From Prosopocoilus inquinatus (Eukaryota > Arthropoda > Insecta > Coleoptera > Lucanidae): a stretch of DNA of 64,000 nucleotides. A program made the translations under genes and the position numbers. Below, piece by piece: positions 12,067 to 23,504 of this stretch. The stretch lies in NCBI GenBank assembly GCA_036172665.1, contig CM069873.1, forward strand, positions 38,492,001 through 38,556,000, written 5' to 3'. Numbering within the stretch: position 1 is the stretch's first letter; each line of letters begins with the position of its first letter. The notes beneath the pieces were generated by a model. That model was not told where the DNA came from and searched no databases. It saw only the letters and a list, made by a program, of their open reading frames with translations.

Positions 12067-12534
12067 AAAGTTTTTAATTTGTTTACTGGAAAGTTAAAAA
12101 AAAACTAATTTGTCTATCTACCGAAAATAACTCTATTATATAAAATAAAATGGGTCTCAAATATTAGTATAATCTTATGAATTTAATTAATTTATCAAGA
12201 ATAAACATTACTCTCAGGAATGCAGTCGTTGCCGAACCTCCATTTAGAATGCATCATCCTTTCAGCCCAAAAACCAAACGCCGGATCTGTCTCAGTATAG
12301 AGGAGCAACTCGAGAACATCAGAAGTCTCAATACGTTTAAACGCAAATGACGATTCATATTATCGATTCGCGTAAATTGTTTGCCACACTGATTCCAATC
12401 AAACATGTTTTATAATTCTAATAAGCACTATCACGTTCTCTACGTTCAGTAAGTTGGTAAACTCAATCTGAGGGTCAACTGTCGTCTGCGGGTATCAAAT
12501 TAAACACCTCCTTAAATAGGTACTTATTCAATAA
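12067..12534. other. Intergenic or degenerate left end of Polinton A
   Basis: Lies upstream of the polymerase. I see no terminal inverted repeat partner for a Polinton end, so the true left end is not located. Translations are interrupted by many stops. Confidence 0.35.
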
Positions 12535-15500
12535 CAGGTTGCGTCAGGGTTATTTCAAAACAATTACATTTGAGTCACCGCGCTTCAAGGTCCGTTACAA
12601 GGTCACCTCAGTCACCTGACTTACTTACTTGTACAATATTCAAGAAAAAGTATTAACTTTGGTTCAAAGTATATTAGACATCCATAAAGCATTAAAGTGG
12701 AATGTGGAAATTTTCGGAGTCTATTTCTTAGATTCTAAAGAAAGTTCCGAGATAAAATCTTTTAACACCAAGAATAAAATAACTTGTTTTGGAACTGATA
12801 TATATACTATATATAGCGATTTTGTAAACGAAACATATGTAAAAATGTCGGAATTTCAGAAGCGAGATTCAGGTAAAGAAAGTAATAGGTGCAATCGTTT
12901 AGAATAAAACTTAAAGTTGCAAATATTGTTACAGGATGGACTTTGTGCAGAATTTTATATATGGAAGTCAACATTAATAAATATAATCCACTCAAAGCAT
13001 CCAGCTTCATGCCATTACCGTCCTCAATAAGTGCGAAGAAAGCTGCCATAAATGTTAGAAATAACGACAACGCTTGCTTTGCCTGGGCGATAAAGTCAGC
13101 GATGTGTCAACCGACAGGTCTTCCTCAAAGGATGTCTTCGTATCCCCATTATAACACAGTCGCGGATTTCACTGACCTAAATTTCCACTGAAAGTTTGTG
13201 ACGTGAAGAAATTTGAAAGCAAGAACAATATTTCTATAAATGTCTACGGACTCGGTTCCCATTATAATGGTAAGGTTACGGTTGATGAAGTTGTAGGACC
13301 GTTACATTTTACTAAAAATAGGAAAAATATTCATATAAATTTACTATTAATTGATGACAACAACGGAAATACTCACTATTATTGGAGTAAAAATTTATCA
13401 CGTTTAGTGTCAAAACAGACTTCACATCACAGTCACGAGAAATATATTTGTGAAGGATGTTTAGTGTATTTCAATGTATTGAAAAATTGCAACGACACGA
13501 GAGGGAAGACTGTAAAGTTATCAAAACAGTTTTACCATCGAGAGAGTTAAAAATAAATAAGTATGGTGAATCTTTGCCAGAGAATATATTACAATTTGAA
13601 AATTTTGAAAAACAGTTAAAACTTCCTTTTGTTATATATGCCGATTTCGAAGCATTGCTAAAACCACTCGACAGAGTAGAGCCAAATCCAGATAAATCTT
13701 TTACTGTTAAGTGTTATGAACACGAACCTCATTCATTTGCATATTACATTAAGTGCAGTTTCAATGGTAATTTGTCAATGTTAAAGTTATATCGCGGAGA
13801 GAATGCCGCCACTGAGTTTATAAAATGGTTAGAAAAAGATATTAAAGAAATTTACGATAAATATTTAAGTAAAATTGAGCCGATGACTGATTTAACACGA
13901 GAAGAAAAAGAGGCATACGACCGTGCAACAATGTGTCATATTTGTGAAAAACCAATATTAGATGTTAAGGAGAAGGTGCGTGATCACGAACATTTATCGG
14001 GAGCATTTAGAGGTGCTGCTCATTCTGTGTGCAACATTAATTTTAAAATACCAAAATTTATTCCAGTGTTTTTTCATAATCTTTCTAATTATGACAGTCA
14101 CTTGTTTGTAAAGACAATGGCATTAGAAGGTGAAGATGTGGACGTGATCGCACAAAATAAGGAAAAATATATATCCTTTTCGAAATTAATACACGTGGGG
14201 GACAAGACAGACTGTAAAGGTAAAAAGCGTAAAGTATATTTCAAAATAAGATTTGTAGATTCTTTTCGTTTCATGCAATCGTCTTTAGAGAAATTAAGCT
14301 CATACTTGGAAGATTGGCAATGTAGGGAAATTAGAAAATATTTTAACGATGAGGAGATGTTTAAATTAATAAGTCAAAAAGGAATTTTCTCGTATTGTTT
14401 TATTGACTCACTCATGAAATTAGATTTTCCCACTTTACCTTCTAAGAAAGAGTTTTATGATGTGGTGTATGATGAACACATAAGTGATGAAGATTATGAG
14501 AGAGCACAGCGAGTTTGGAATTTATTTAACTGTATAACTATGGGTGATTACAGTGATACTGTTGGCAGACGTATTTGAAAATTTTAGAGACCTTTGTATT
14601 GATAATTACAAACTAGATCCTTGCCATTTTTTCACGGCTCCAGGATTAAGTTGGGATTCAATGTTAAGAATGACAAAAATTAAATTAGAGCTACTGCAAG
14701 ATGTTGATATGCTAAATTTTTTAGAATGGGTATACGCGGTAGAGTGAGTATGTGCACTAAAAGAATCGAATACACTAATAATAAATTTGTGCGTGGTTTT
14801 GACTCTAAGAAGGCAAATAAATATTTACTATATCTTGATGCTACAAATCTGTACGGTCACGCAATGTGTTCCAGATTTCCGTGGGGAGAATTTACTTGGT
14901 TGTGTACAGAAGAGATTAACAATCTTAACAGTTCAGAGTTAGAAGAAAATTCAGATGTCGGGTACATATTCGAAGTAGATTTGGAATACCCGACTCATTT
15001 ACATGACAACTACAACTAATTACCATTTTGTCCGGAAAACATAATTTCACTAAATTCGAAATATGGTAAATTTATTCCAAATCTGTACAACAAAAGGAAA
15101 TACATAATTCACTATTTAAATCTGAAACAATGTTTGGAAAACTATAAGTCGAGTAAAATTTTTAGTGATCACCTGACCGCAGTAGAATTATCCAAAGTAC
15201 AAGTAAATTATAATAAACCTTTATACGAAGGGTTTTGTTTTGGAAATATCAAAAACAGTAATGTACGATTTTTATTACAACTTTATAAAGCGAAAATATA
15301 ACAATAGAGCAGCTTTATTATATACTGATACGGATAGTTTAATACTGACCGTTAATACTGATAATGTATACGATGACATAAAGCAAAATTTAGATAAATT
15401 TGATACTTCAAATTACCCACCGAATAATATACATGAAATGCCTCGAACTGAATCAGTTATTGGACGATTTAAAGACGAATACGCAGAACAGATCATAGAA

Positions 15501-15860
15501 TCTTTTATCGGGACCGGTGCGAAAGCCTACTGTGTAAAGCTTATTTCAAAATGTACTAAGAAAGCAAAAGTTGTTAAAAAATACGTTATAGATAAAGACT
15601 TAACTGTAAATGACTACAAAGAAATCATTGAACGAGATGGTTTTATTTTTAAAAAGATGTACGTGTTTCACTCGGATTTTCATACGGTGTATACAGAGTT
15701 GACAAATAAGATTGCCTTATCATCGAAAAACGATAAACGTTGACAAAATGACAAAATTCATACTCTGGCGTGGGGTCACCATAAAATTGCTGATATAGAA
15801 AGAGATAAAAAACTAAAAGAACTAATTGAAAAATTGGAAAAAGAATTAGAAAATAAATAA
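12535..15860 (+). pseudogene. Polinton protein-primed DNA polymerase B, broken
   Basis: Family-B polymerase expected to replicate the element by protein priming. Legible parts in order are an N-terminal domain (FKVRYKV, VEIFGVYF), the block AAINVRNNDNACFAWAIKSA, a zinc-binding stretch (ICEGCLVYF), the exonuclease motif FVIYADFEALL (about 13628), a CHICEKP...CNINF zinc motif, FFHNLSNYDSHLF, polymerase motif A YLDATNLYGHAMC (about 14830) and motif C LLYTDTDSL (about 15315). The frame shifts at about 12.9, 13.2, 13.5, 14.55 and 14.73 kb, with a stop at 15017-15019. An internal deletion near 15235 removes the region expected to carry motif B. A TGA at 15741-15743 precedes the C-terminal tail, which ends at 15860. 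Dead copy. Confidence 0.88.
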
Positions 15861-15970
15861 AGTATTTTTATTTATAAGTTCTGCTAGAAAGTAAATAAAT
15901 TAATTTGTAAAATTCATTTATTGTGTATTCTGGGTATAGTATGATTACAGTTGTAGTTAATAAATATTTA

Positions 15971-16915
15971 TTATAAAACATTGCGTTTTGGTATCCTTGA
16001 ATCATGTTTAGAACTCAATCCTAAATAACTTACAAGCGCTTTATTACCTTTCTTTCTCAATACATTAATTAAATGTATATCTGGATGTTTCACTTTTTGT
16101 AACTCGTACTCATAAAACACACCAAGAATGGCTTCACCATCAGCGTCTTTAATTAGATATGTTCTGGGATTAGTATTCTGCACCGACGAAATAGTAAATA
16201 TTTCGTTGGACCAATTCGGAGGGTACATCTTCGAAAATGCTTGTCTGTATTTACTGATGCGCACATGATCTCCAATTTTAAATTTTGCAATTCTTGGATC
16301 CACAATTTTAAGGTTGCTGTAGACGGACTGTAAAATACTTTGCGCATTTCTTTGATTTATCTTGCTGGGTTTGTAACCCGTCGTACTGTGAACAGTGTTA
16401 TTGTATTCTTCAATTAGCTTTGGTAATAAATTGAACCATCCGAAATTTCCTTGCATGCTAAATTCTTTCCACATTTTTTGTTTTAGGGTTCTATTAAATC
16501 TTTCGACTATCGAACTTTTTAAATTAGAGTATGCGCTATAGTGATTAATTCTATATTTCTTCATTAAATTTTGGAACTCTGCATTGTAAAATTCCTCTCC
16601 GTTATCTGTTTGTATATTTTTCGGTACAGAATTTCTACCTTCAGATAAAATCGATTGAAAAGCTTTGGTTACTTCTTTACCTGTCTTATTTTTTAATGGT
16701 ATTCCCCAAGCATACTTGGAAAATGCGTTGATCACTGTCAGAATGTATTTGTATCCTTTGTTTATCTTGGCATAAGGTAGCATTTCAATTAAGTCTGCTT
16801 GGAAGAGATCTCCGAGTCCTTTTATTATTACTCGACGACGGCGAAAGTTTTTCCTTGCTGGTTTGTGCAACTCATTAACAACATCACGTTTCACATTAGA
16901 AGATAGATTAGACAT
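15971..16915 (-). CDS. Polinton integrase (rve family), intact
   Basis: A 314-residue retroviral-type integrase that would insert the element. The DDE core shows LFQADLIEM (Asp about residue 40), IQTDNGEEFYNAEF (second Asp about 105) and SSIVERFNRTL (Glu about 140), with a 35-residue spacing between the last two. A C-terminal SH3/chromo-like part (KFKIGDHVRISKYRQAF, TYLIKDADGEAILGVFYEYEL) follows. The start ATG lies inside the last codons of the upstream small gene, and the two overlap by 8 nt (ATGTCTAA), which decides the start. It converges on the polymerase. The protein is identical to the copy at 43479-44423. Confidence 0.92.
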   Translation of the reverse strand: MSNLSSNVKRDVVNELHKPARKNFRRRRVIIKGLGDLFQADLIEMLPYAKINKGYKYILTVINAFSKYAWGIPLKNKTGKEVTKAFQSILSEGRNSVPKNIQTDNGEEFYNAEFQNLMKKYRINHYSAYSNLKSSIVERFNRTLKQKMWKEFSMQGNFGWFNLLPKLIEEYNNTVHSTTGYKPSKINQRNAQSILQSVYSNLKIVDPRIAKFKIGDHVRISKYRQAFSKMYPPNWSNEIFTISSVQNTNPRTYLIKDADGEAILGVFYEYELQKVKHPDIHLINVLRKKGNKALVSYLGLSSKHDSRIPKRNVL

Positions 16916-17291
16916 TTTCAGTTAGAACTCGTTTTCTTACGATGAATTCAACAAATAATGGAACTGCACAAACTGAAGATGTGCAAGTAAACGAGATTTG
17001 ATCTCCCACATTCAGCGTTCTTCCAATTAAAGTATCAGTACAATTTATAGCGCTGATGGATACTGTAATGTTGACAATAGTAGGTTGATGAATAAGTACT
17101 TTTTTAACAACGCAAGTTTCTTGGACCGTATATGTCGTTCGGTGACCTCTATTTGAAAGCAAATATACACTTTCGGCGTTAAGCTCTTGACTCTGAAAGT
17201 CTAATAATGTTTCGTAAAATAATGGTGTAGCAGCAATGTGTTTGAAAACTGTGTGTTTATGAACGTGTCTTCCAAACTTATCAATAGTCAT
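16908..17291 (-). CDS. Small Polinton protein of unknown function (127 aa)
   Basis: I do not recognise the family. The protein has no signal peptide or membrane segment, looks beta-rich, and contains FGRHVHKHTVFKH near the N-terminus and NCTDTLIGRTLNVGDQISF towards the C-terminus. It sits directly upstream of the integrase, overlaps it by 8 nt, and appears in the same place in every cassette copy, so it is a real conserved gene of this Polinton lineage. A structural or integrase-partner role is possible but only a guess. The protein is identical to that at 43103-43486 and clearly diverged from the paralogue at 18589-18966. Confidence 0.8.
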   Translation of the reverse strand: MTIDKFGRHVHKHTVFKHIAATPLFYETLLDFQSQELNAESVYLLSNRGHRTTYTVQETCVVKKVLIHQPTIVNITVSISAINCTDTLIGRTLNVGDQISFTCTSSVCAVPLFVEFIVRKRVLTENV

Positions 17292-17359
17292 TGTGAATCA
17301 ATCAACAACTATGTGAAACTGAAATGTGTGCTCGCTTGCACTCCACTAAATACTACAAT

Positions 17360-18037
17360 TTACAAAATAATTTTAGCCTCTTTTAATTCTTCAATGATCG
17401 CTATGATTTCATTGTTATGTGCGGGGTGACCTGCTGATTTGGATGCGTTCAATAAACGCAATCGTTCTACTAGTTCGTTAGGATCATCCCAGTATTGATA
17501 CTGCAAACATTTGTTATGTACAAGCTTTTTCTCCAAAGCTCCACCTGTTTTCCAGCTTCGCGCCCACCAAACGTTTGGTGGTTTTCCCTGAATTATTGGT
17601 TTTATAATATTCACATATTTAAATCCTCTGCTTGCAGATATTCGCCCTGAGGGATTATAATTAACTTTAAACGCACTAGTTCTTCTCAATATATCTCTAT
17701 AGTCTCGCACATCGTGAAACGTAAATTTCTCTGGATTTTTCTTAAAAACCAGCTCGTATAAACCTTTAGTACCCTTATACGCCAAGTCTCCAATTACAAG
17801 ATCGGGACCGTCAAACTTAAGCTCCTGGTTCCCAACAAACAATCTCTCATCTTCTTCTCTTACACCGTATTTTGTATCGAATTCATTTTCTACATCAGTT
17901 TCAAATCGTGTAACATAATCACGTGCTAACGGATGATACGATTCTGATGCGTACATGATCTTCAACTTTAAATTTTGCAATTCTTGGATCCACAATTTTA
18001 AGGTTGCTGTAAGCGGAGTGTAAAATACTTTGCGCAT
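17360..18037 (-). pseudogene. DUF8207-like protein, N-terminally truncated duplicate
   Basis: Carries the C-terminal domain (GPDLVIGDLAYKGTKGLYEL, HDVRDYRDILRRTSA, GRISASRGFKYVNII, PNVWWARSW) seen in the full gene at 19035. Its first ~30 residues do not belong to it. They are out-of-frame sequence of an integrase relic fused at about 17945, the signature of a tandem duplication of the DUF8207-small gene-integrase cassette. I call the domain DUF8207-like from recall of its pattern. Its function is unknown. Identical to 42357-43034. Confidence 0.75.
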
Positions 18038-18600
18038 TTCTTTGATTTATTTTGCTGGGTTTGGGTACTGTGAACAGTGTTATTGTATTCTTCAATTAGC
18101 CTTGGTAATAAATTAAATCATCCGAAATTTCCTTGCATGCTAAATTCTTTCTACATCTTTTGTTTTAAGGTTCTATTAAATCTTTCGACTATCGAACTTT
18201 CTAAATTAAAGTATGTGCTATAGTGATTAATTCTATATTTCTTCATTATATTTTGGAACTCTGCATTGTAAAATTCCTTTCCGTTATCTGTTTGTATATT
18301 TTTTCGGTATAGAATTTCTACCTTCAGATAAAGTCGATTGAAAAGCTTTGGTTACTTCTTTACCTGTCTTACTTTTTAAAGGTATTCTCCGAGCATATTT
18401 AGAAAATGCGTTGATCACTGTCTGAATGTATTTGTATCCTTTGTTTATCTTGGAATAAGGCAGAATTTCATTTAAGTCTGCTTGGAAGAGATCTCTGGAG
18501 TCCTTTTATTATTACTCGACGACGGCGAAAGTTTTTCCTTGCTGGTTTGTGCAATTCATTAACATCACGTTTTACATTAAAAGGTAGATTAGACATTTTC
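18038..18600 (-). pseudogene. Integrase relic of the duplicated cassette
   Basis: Homologous to the intact integrase at 15971-16915 from its start (18600) through the DDE core, but with frameshifts (for example near 18500 and at the T run near 18300) and a stop. It ends where the truncated DUF8207-like gene begins. Confidence 0.85.
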
Positions 18601-18966
18601 AGTTAGATATCGTTTTCTTATAATGAATTCAGCAAATAATGTAGTTGGACAAAGTAAAACTGTGCAAGAAAACGAAATTTGATCTCCCATATTCAGCGTT
18701 CTTTCAATTAAAGTATCAGTACAATCTATACCATTGATAGATACTTTCTTGTTGACAGGTTTATGAAAAATTACTTTTTTATTAACGCAAGTTTCTTGTA
18801 TCGTATACGTACTTTGATAACCTCTATTTGAAAGAATAAATTCACCATTAGCGTTAAGCTGTTCACCCTGAAAGTCCAATAAGGTTTCGTAAAATAATGG
18901 TGTAGAAGTAATGTGTTTGAAAACTGTGTGTTTATGAACGTGTCTTCCAAACATATCAATAGTCAT
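18589..18966 (-). CDS. Small Polinton protein of unknown function (125 aa), first copy
   Basis: Paralogue of the 127-residue protein at 16908-17291, with the same FGRHVHKHTVFKH start and DCTDTLIERTLNMGDQISF block. It overlaps the start of the integrase relic in the same way as the intact pair. The frame is open. The mirror copy at 33193 is split by a gypsy element. Function unknown. Confidence 0.75.
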   Translation of the reverse strand: MTIDMFGRHVHKHTVFKHITSTPLFYETLLDFQGEQLNANGEFILSNRGYQSTYTIQETCVNKKVIFHKPVNKKVSINGIDCTDTLIERTLNMGDQISFSCTVLLCPTTLFAEFIIRKRYLTENV

Positions 18967-19034
18967 TGTGAATCAATCAACAACTATGTGAAACTGAAAT
19001 GTGTGCTGGCTTGCACTCCATTAAATACTACAAT

Positions 19035-20120
19035 TTACAAAATAATTTTTGTCTCTTTTAGTTCTTCAATGATCGCTATGATTTCATTGTTATGTGCTAA
19101 TTTGGATGCGCTCAATAAACGCAATCGTTCTACTAGTTCGTTAGGATCATCACAGTATTGATACTGTAAGCATTTGTTAGGTATCAGCTTTTTCTCCAAA
19201 GCTCCACCTATTTTCCAGCTTCGCGCCCACCAAACGTTTGGTGGTTTTCCCTGAATTATTGATTTTATAATATTCACATATTTAAATCCTCTGCTTGCAT
19301 ATATTCGCCCTGAGGGATTATAATTAATTTTAGACGCACTAGTTCTTCTCAGTATATCTCTGTAGTCTCGCACATCGTGAAACGTAAATTTCTCTGGATT
19401 TTTCTTAAAAACCAGCTCGTATAAACCTTTAGTACCCTTATACGCCAAGTCTCCAATTACAAGATCGGGACCGTCAAACTTAAGCTCCTGGTTCCCAACA
19501 AACAATCTCTCATCTTCTTCTCTTACACCATATTTTGTATCGAATTCATTTTCTACATCAGTTTCAAATCGTGTAACATAATCACGCGCTAACGGATGAT
19601 ACGGTTCTAAGGCAACTTCTACCAGCGGTGATTCTAATCTAGTCTGAAGTAATGATTTTCGTTCTTCTAGAAGTGTACGAGCACGAGCCAGGGATTCGTC
19701 CACAGGGGTGTTACTGCTTTCGGTGTCATATTTTGCTTCTTCATAAACAGATTTTGAAGTTGGAGATGTAGACTTTTCATGAGGAACCTCAAGAATTTCT
19801 TCATCTTCTAAGATGGAAGGTTGTTTAATTTCACGTCCAAGTGGTGTTGAAGTACCCACATCCTGCTCCTCTGACAATCCAATTCGCGACGAAGGATCGG
19901 ATTTTAATTTATATCTCGGTTTTCTTCGTATGAAAGAAGGATCAGATCTCAATTTATAAATCGGTCTTTTTCGTAGGAAAGAACTCTTTGGCTCCTCTTT
20001 CAATTTCTTTTCACTGGCTTCGTATGACTGTTGCTCCTCTTTCATAGGTAATACGCTGCGAAAAACATCTAGCTTATTGACAATATCTCTGAGTGGCTCT
20101 ACAATAGGTGAATAAGCGTT
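19035..20120 (-). CDS. DUF8207-like Polinton protein
   Basis: About 336 residues from the Met at 20045, and the homologous frame reaches back to about 20118. The N-terminal part is basic and repetitive (two KLRSDPSFIR / KLKSDPSSR units), followed by an acidic, Ser-rich linker and RARTLLEERKSLLQTRLESP. The C-terminal domain spans roughly residues 150-336 with GPDLVIGDLAYKGTKGLYEL and PNVWWARSW. By comparison with 28898-29119, the coiled-coil N-terminus has been lost here. It lies 68 nt upstream of the small unknown gene. Conserved in Polintons; function unknown, perhaps structural or DNA-binding given the basic N-terminus. Confidence 0.7.
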   Translation of the reverse strand, partial: NAYSPIVEPLRDIVNKLDVFRSVLPMKEEQQSYEASEKKLKEEPKSSFLRKRPIYKLRSDPSFIRRKPRYKLKSDPSSRIGLSEEQDVGTSTPLGREIKQPSILEDEEILEVPHEKSTSPTSKSVYEEAKYDTESSNTPVDESLARARTLLEERKSLLQTRLESPLVEVALEPYHPLARDYVTRFETDVENEFDTKYGVREEDERLFVGNQELKFDGPDLVIGDLAYKGTKGLYELVFKKNPEKFTFHDVRDYRDILRRTSASKINYNPSGRIYASRGFKYVNIIKSIIQGKPPNVWWARSWKIGGALEKKLIPNKCLQYQYCDDPNELVERLRLLSASKLAHNNEIIAIIEELKETKIIL

Positions 20121-20240
20121 CTAAATTAATATTCCTCTAGTCACTCTGATTAATGATCCTCACTGTAAAAAATAAGGTGTTATTAAAATGTTGAAATGTT
20201 GCAATGAACGAGAACGAACCCAAGATTCATCCATCGTGGA

Positions 20241-20638
20241 TTACGCTTCCACCTCTGCCGTTTCCTCCTCCACCTCCACCTTTGGTGCTGAAGGTCTTGG
20301 TTGAGGAGGCTCCAACACTGTCGGCGCAAACACCCTCCTTTTTAGGAGGATGCGTTGAGGTGCCGCCACTTGCTGCACCGGCGGCCGTCGTTCAGGTGTG
20401 GCCGCCGCTAGCGGCGTTGGAGTATAGCTGGGTGAAGGTGACCTTGCGAGTCGTGGATGAACCACTCGATAGTTAACAAACGCCGTTTCCGCATTAATCA
20501 GAGTTCCGTCCATTAACTGATAAAGTAAATAATCAAAAGTGTAAACCCTAAAATACAAATTAGATTACTCATTTTCAGTTCCACTTGCCTCATAAAAATT
20601 GATTTCACAAGAGGTGTGGTGTTTGGTGAAGAACTCAT
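20241..20638 (-). CDS. Small proline-rich Polinton protein, apparently spliced
   Basis: Exon 1 is 20638-20573 (starts MSSSPNTTPLVKS, ends RQVELK). Exon 2 is 20516-20241 (LMDGTLINAETAFVNY, then a proline-rich tail YTPTPLAAATPERRPP). The homologous gene at 27196 has the same exon boundary with a perfect GTGAGT donor. Here the donor reads ATGAGT, while the acceptor TTTATCAG is kept. Without splicing, the 5' exon is out of use. The role is unknown. It lies between the large Ser/Thr-rich gene and the DUF8207-like gene. Confidence 0.55.
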
Positions 20639-20829
20639 CTGTAAAACGAATAACAATTATAAAAAATTGTACAAAGAAAAATATTTTCTTATATCCTCGA
20701 AAACATACCTAATATCTCGACAACATTTCCAACTTCATGTGAGGAACAAGCCATTGAACAACAATATAATTCACAGACATATCTACTTAAGAGAAGAAGT
20801 TAAATCTTAAGACACTAAATCTTAATCTT

Positions 20830-22409
20830 TTAAATAGATATGTCTGCGACAAGATTATGAAACAAATCTTGGATCAGGCTCAGACGGTTGTGAATGAGGG
20901 AAATTTTGTCATATTTTTCGTCTAAAGCCTGGTCAGTCGGAGACCTTAAGCGAACTGTACGTAAAATTTCACGACAAGATTGCAACTCATCCGTGACTTT
21001 TCTAAGATATTTCTCACCCTCTAAACAAAAGTTCCTGACTTCAGGCATAATTCCGTCATAATAATTTTGAACTGCTGTTGAGATAACTCCCACTAAATTG
21101 GGAGAGGGTGAAGGAAGGGGTATAACATGTTGTGATGAAATTCCTATTAAATTTGTTCCTGAGGAAAGGGATCGAATAGGTGTAGACGTTCGGACACTAG
21201 GAGAGAAAATTTCAAGCCGAGAAGGTGAAATCTGAAGTTGAGAAGGTGGAATTTGAGATGGCGGGATATGTAGTTCCGGTTGTGATTGTGAAGGTGACAA
21301 ATTCTGAATATTGGATATCATATTAGCAGATTCACTAACATTAGCCCTCGGTAGATTAATAGTCCTCGGTCGACGAACAGAAGGAGAATTATTAATCATT
21401 ACTGGATTATTATTAATTGATGAGTTCGTTTTATTATTATTCCCAATTGGTGATAATTGAGATATCTCCATTGAACGGTCTGATATATCAATTATTTCAG
21501 AAGCTGAGTCATTAGGATTTAGCGGGTATTATCTGCAACAATACGGGGTTGCGACTGACTCAGTGTACCTTGCAACTCCGCACTATGCATCAAGTCATCA
21601 TTTGAACGCAAAGAAGAAAGAAAAACTCTTTCATTAGCAATTCTTTCCATTCTACGTTCCAATGTGCGTTCCCTTCTGCGTTGCGAATACTCTGCTTTAG
21701 GCAACCAAACTCTTTCAAATTTGTGCTAACGGTCCTTAGACAAGAATATTGGTTGCCACGTAGGCGTAAATATCGTGAGTTCACGAGTATTAGAAACGGA
21801 TTTAGAAACAACAGATTTAGAAATGGAACTCGGAGTTTTTGATTTAGAAATAACAGATCTAGAAATGGCACTCGGAGTTGTAAAGACGGATGTAACAATA
21901 GGAACAGTTTCCGATGTAGCAATAGGAACGGATGTAACAGCAACCTTAGGAATCGATGTAACAGCAACCAAAGTAGTAGAGGCTGATGTGGATGTAACAA
22001 TAGGAGTAACTATTGACTGTTGAGAAATGAGGGATTGAGTAGATTTGGTTTACGTAAGGAAAGAAGAAATAAGGGGTTGAGTGGGTTGTTTAAAAATGGG
22101 AACTGATTTATTTGATGGGGAAACTGGTTTATTTGGTGGTTTCGAAGTTTCATTTGGTGGTTTCATTAAAGAAAAAGTAACGATTAATTTTTGTGGAATA
22201 ACAAAAGGAGGTTGGGTAGATTGCTGATTAAAAATAAAAGGGCTAGAAACCAGCAATTGGCTAACAATTGGTTGATTGGAATGAATGTCTCGAGAATCAA
22301 CACGATCTATTACGACACCAACTGACGACTTTAGAATTCGAATAACATTTACGAAGTTTAATAATAATCTTATTATTACCAAGTTGAGTAGTAATCTTAT
22401 TATTACCAA
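20830..22409 (-). pseudogene. Long Ser/Thr/Pro-rich Polinton protein with C-terminal coiled coil, broken
   Basis: One gene in three pieces. The N-terminal part is low-complexity Ser/Thr/Val-rich (TSVPIATSETVPIVTSVF). A charged middle (RRRERTLERRMERIANERVF) follows, then a Ser/Pro-rich stretch (IPPSQIPPSQLQISPSRLEI). The C-terminal helical region contains NLVGVISTAVQNYYDGIMPE and TDELQSCREILRTVRLRS. In-frame stops fall near 22050 and 21727, and a frameshift near 21520. The C-terminal region recurs at 26745 in copy B, so it belongs to the Polinton. Family not recognised; a fibre- or scaffold-like part is possible. Confidence 0.55.
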
Positions 22410-23127
22410 GTTTATAATAATCTTTATTCAAATGAATGTAAGAAATATAAGGAAAAAGTGTATCTGTCGAATAATAATCTTTATTTGCAAAAATTTTCCT
22501 AAATCAAACTTGCAAGTGTCACACAGTTTAACGATACACATTTCACGAGCACTCATCTCCTAGAAACCATGACTTCATCGAACAGTCAGCCCCTAATCTT
22601 TATTTGTAAGAATCGTGTAAATTTAAATTACATTTTTAAAAATATTCTCTTACCCCTTTAGTAAACACGCACTAAGCTCTGTGAGAGCCGGATTGAGAAT
22701 GGTGTGTAATAATAATATATTGGTTAAACGATTTCTACGCCAATTGAATTTGAATTTTAAATCGACGGTGAATGCTCGTAAATATGTCAATTTACTATTA
22801 TGTAATTTTTGCTAGTATGGCTCGCTTTAATACGTGCTTGTTTTTATTTATTTAGAACGGTATATATATTCATTCACAATTCAGAATACATATGTAAATT
22901 TTATAGTGTTTGTATATTTAATCGACGTTCGCCTTCCAACATGTTTATTTTTTCTATGCCACTTAATTATACGACGATGTGTGAATTTAAATTCTTTCTT
23001 AAATCCTTAAATTGATTTATTAAAATTAATAACGAATAAAATAACAACTCCTTTCTGATTATAGTTTATTATATAATAATATATTATTAATAACAATATT
23101 TAATAATTAATATTTTAATAATAATAT
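22410..23127. other. Intergenic within Polinton A
   Basis: AT-rich, no supported gene. Short plus-strand frames here show no motif. Confidence 0.45.
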
Positions 23128-23463
23128 TTAAGAATAAGTACACAAATAGCAATTCTTCTTCCGTGGAGGTGGACCATCTATTTCATCCAAAGAAAATTCG
23201 GTTTGATTCCAATGTTGCTGACAGAGTCTCTGACTTTGTAGATATTTACAGCGTTGATAATGAATCGGCAACTTAGGCCAGATGTATTCTAGATCTACGG
23301 CTATGACTCTGGTACATAGATACGATTTTGGAAAGTACTTCAAATCCTTATCTGGTATACTACTGAACGAACAATCTTTTTCGTACTGGTCAATAACTTC
23401 GCCAACCTTCTCTACAACATGCTTTATAATGTTCTTGCAAAATAGACGGGAGAAGAAATCCAT
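23128..23463 (-). CDS. Hypothetical Polinton protein (111 aa)
   Basis: Not recognised. An N-terminal helical stretch is followed by a Cys-containing middle (CKYLQSQRLCQQHW) and a Pro/Lys-rich C-terminus (GPPPRKKNCYLC). Same strand and spacing as the neighbouring Polinton genes, which supports it as real. No membrane segment. Confidence 0.45.
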   Translation of the reverse strand: MDFFSRLFCKNIIKHVVEKVGEVIDQYEKDCSFSSIPDKDLKYFPKSYLCTRVIAVDLEYIWPKLPIHYQRCKYLQSQRLCQQHWNQTEFSLDEIDGPPPRKKNCYLCTYS

Positions 23464-23504
23464 TGCGGAGCTGAACTTTTCTTATACTAAGAACCAAAGT
23501 TTAT

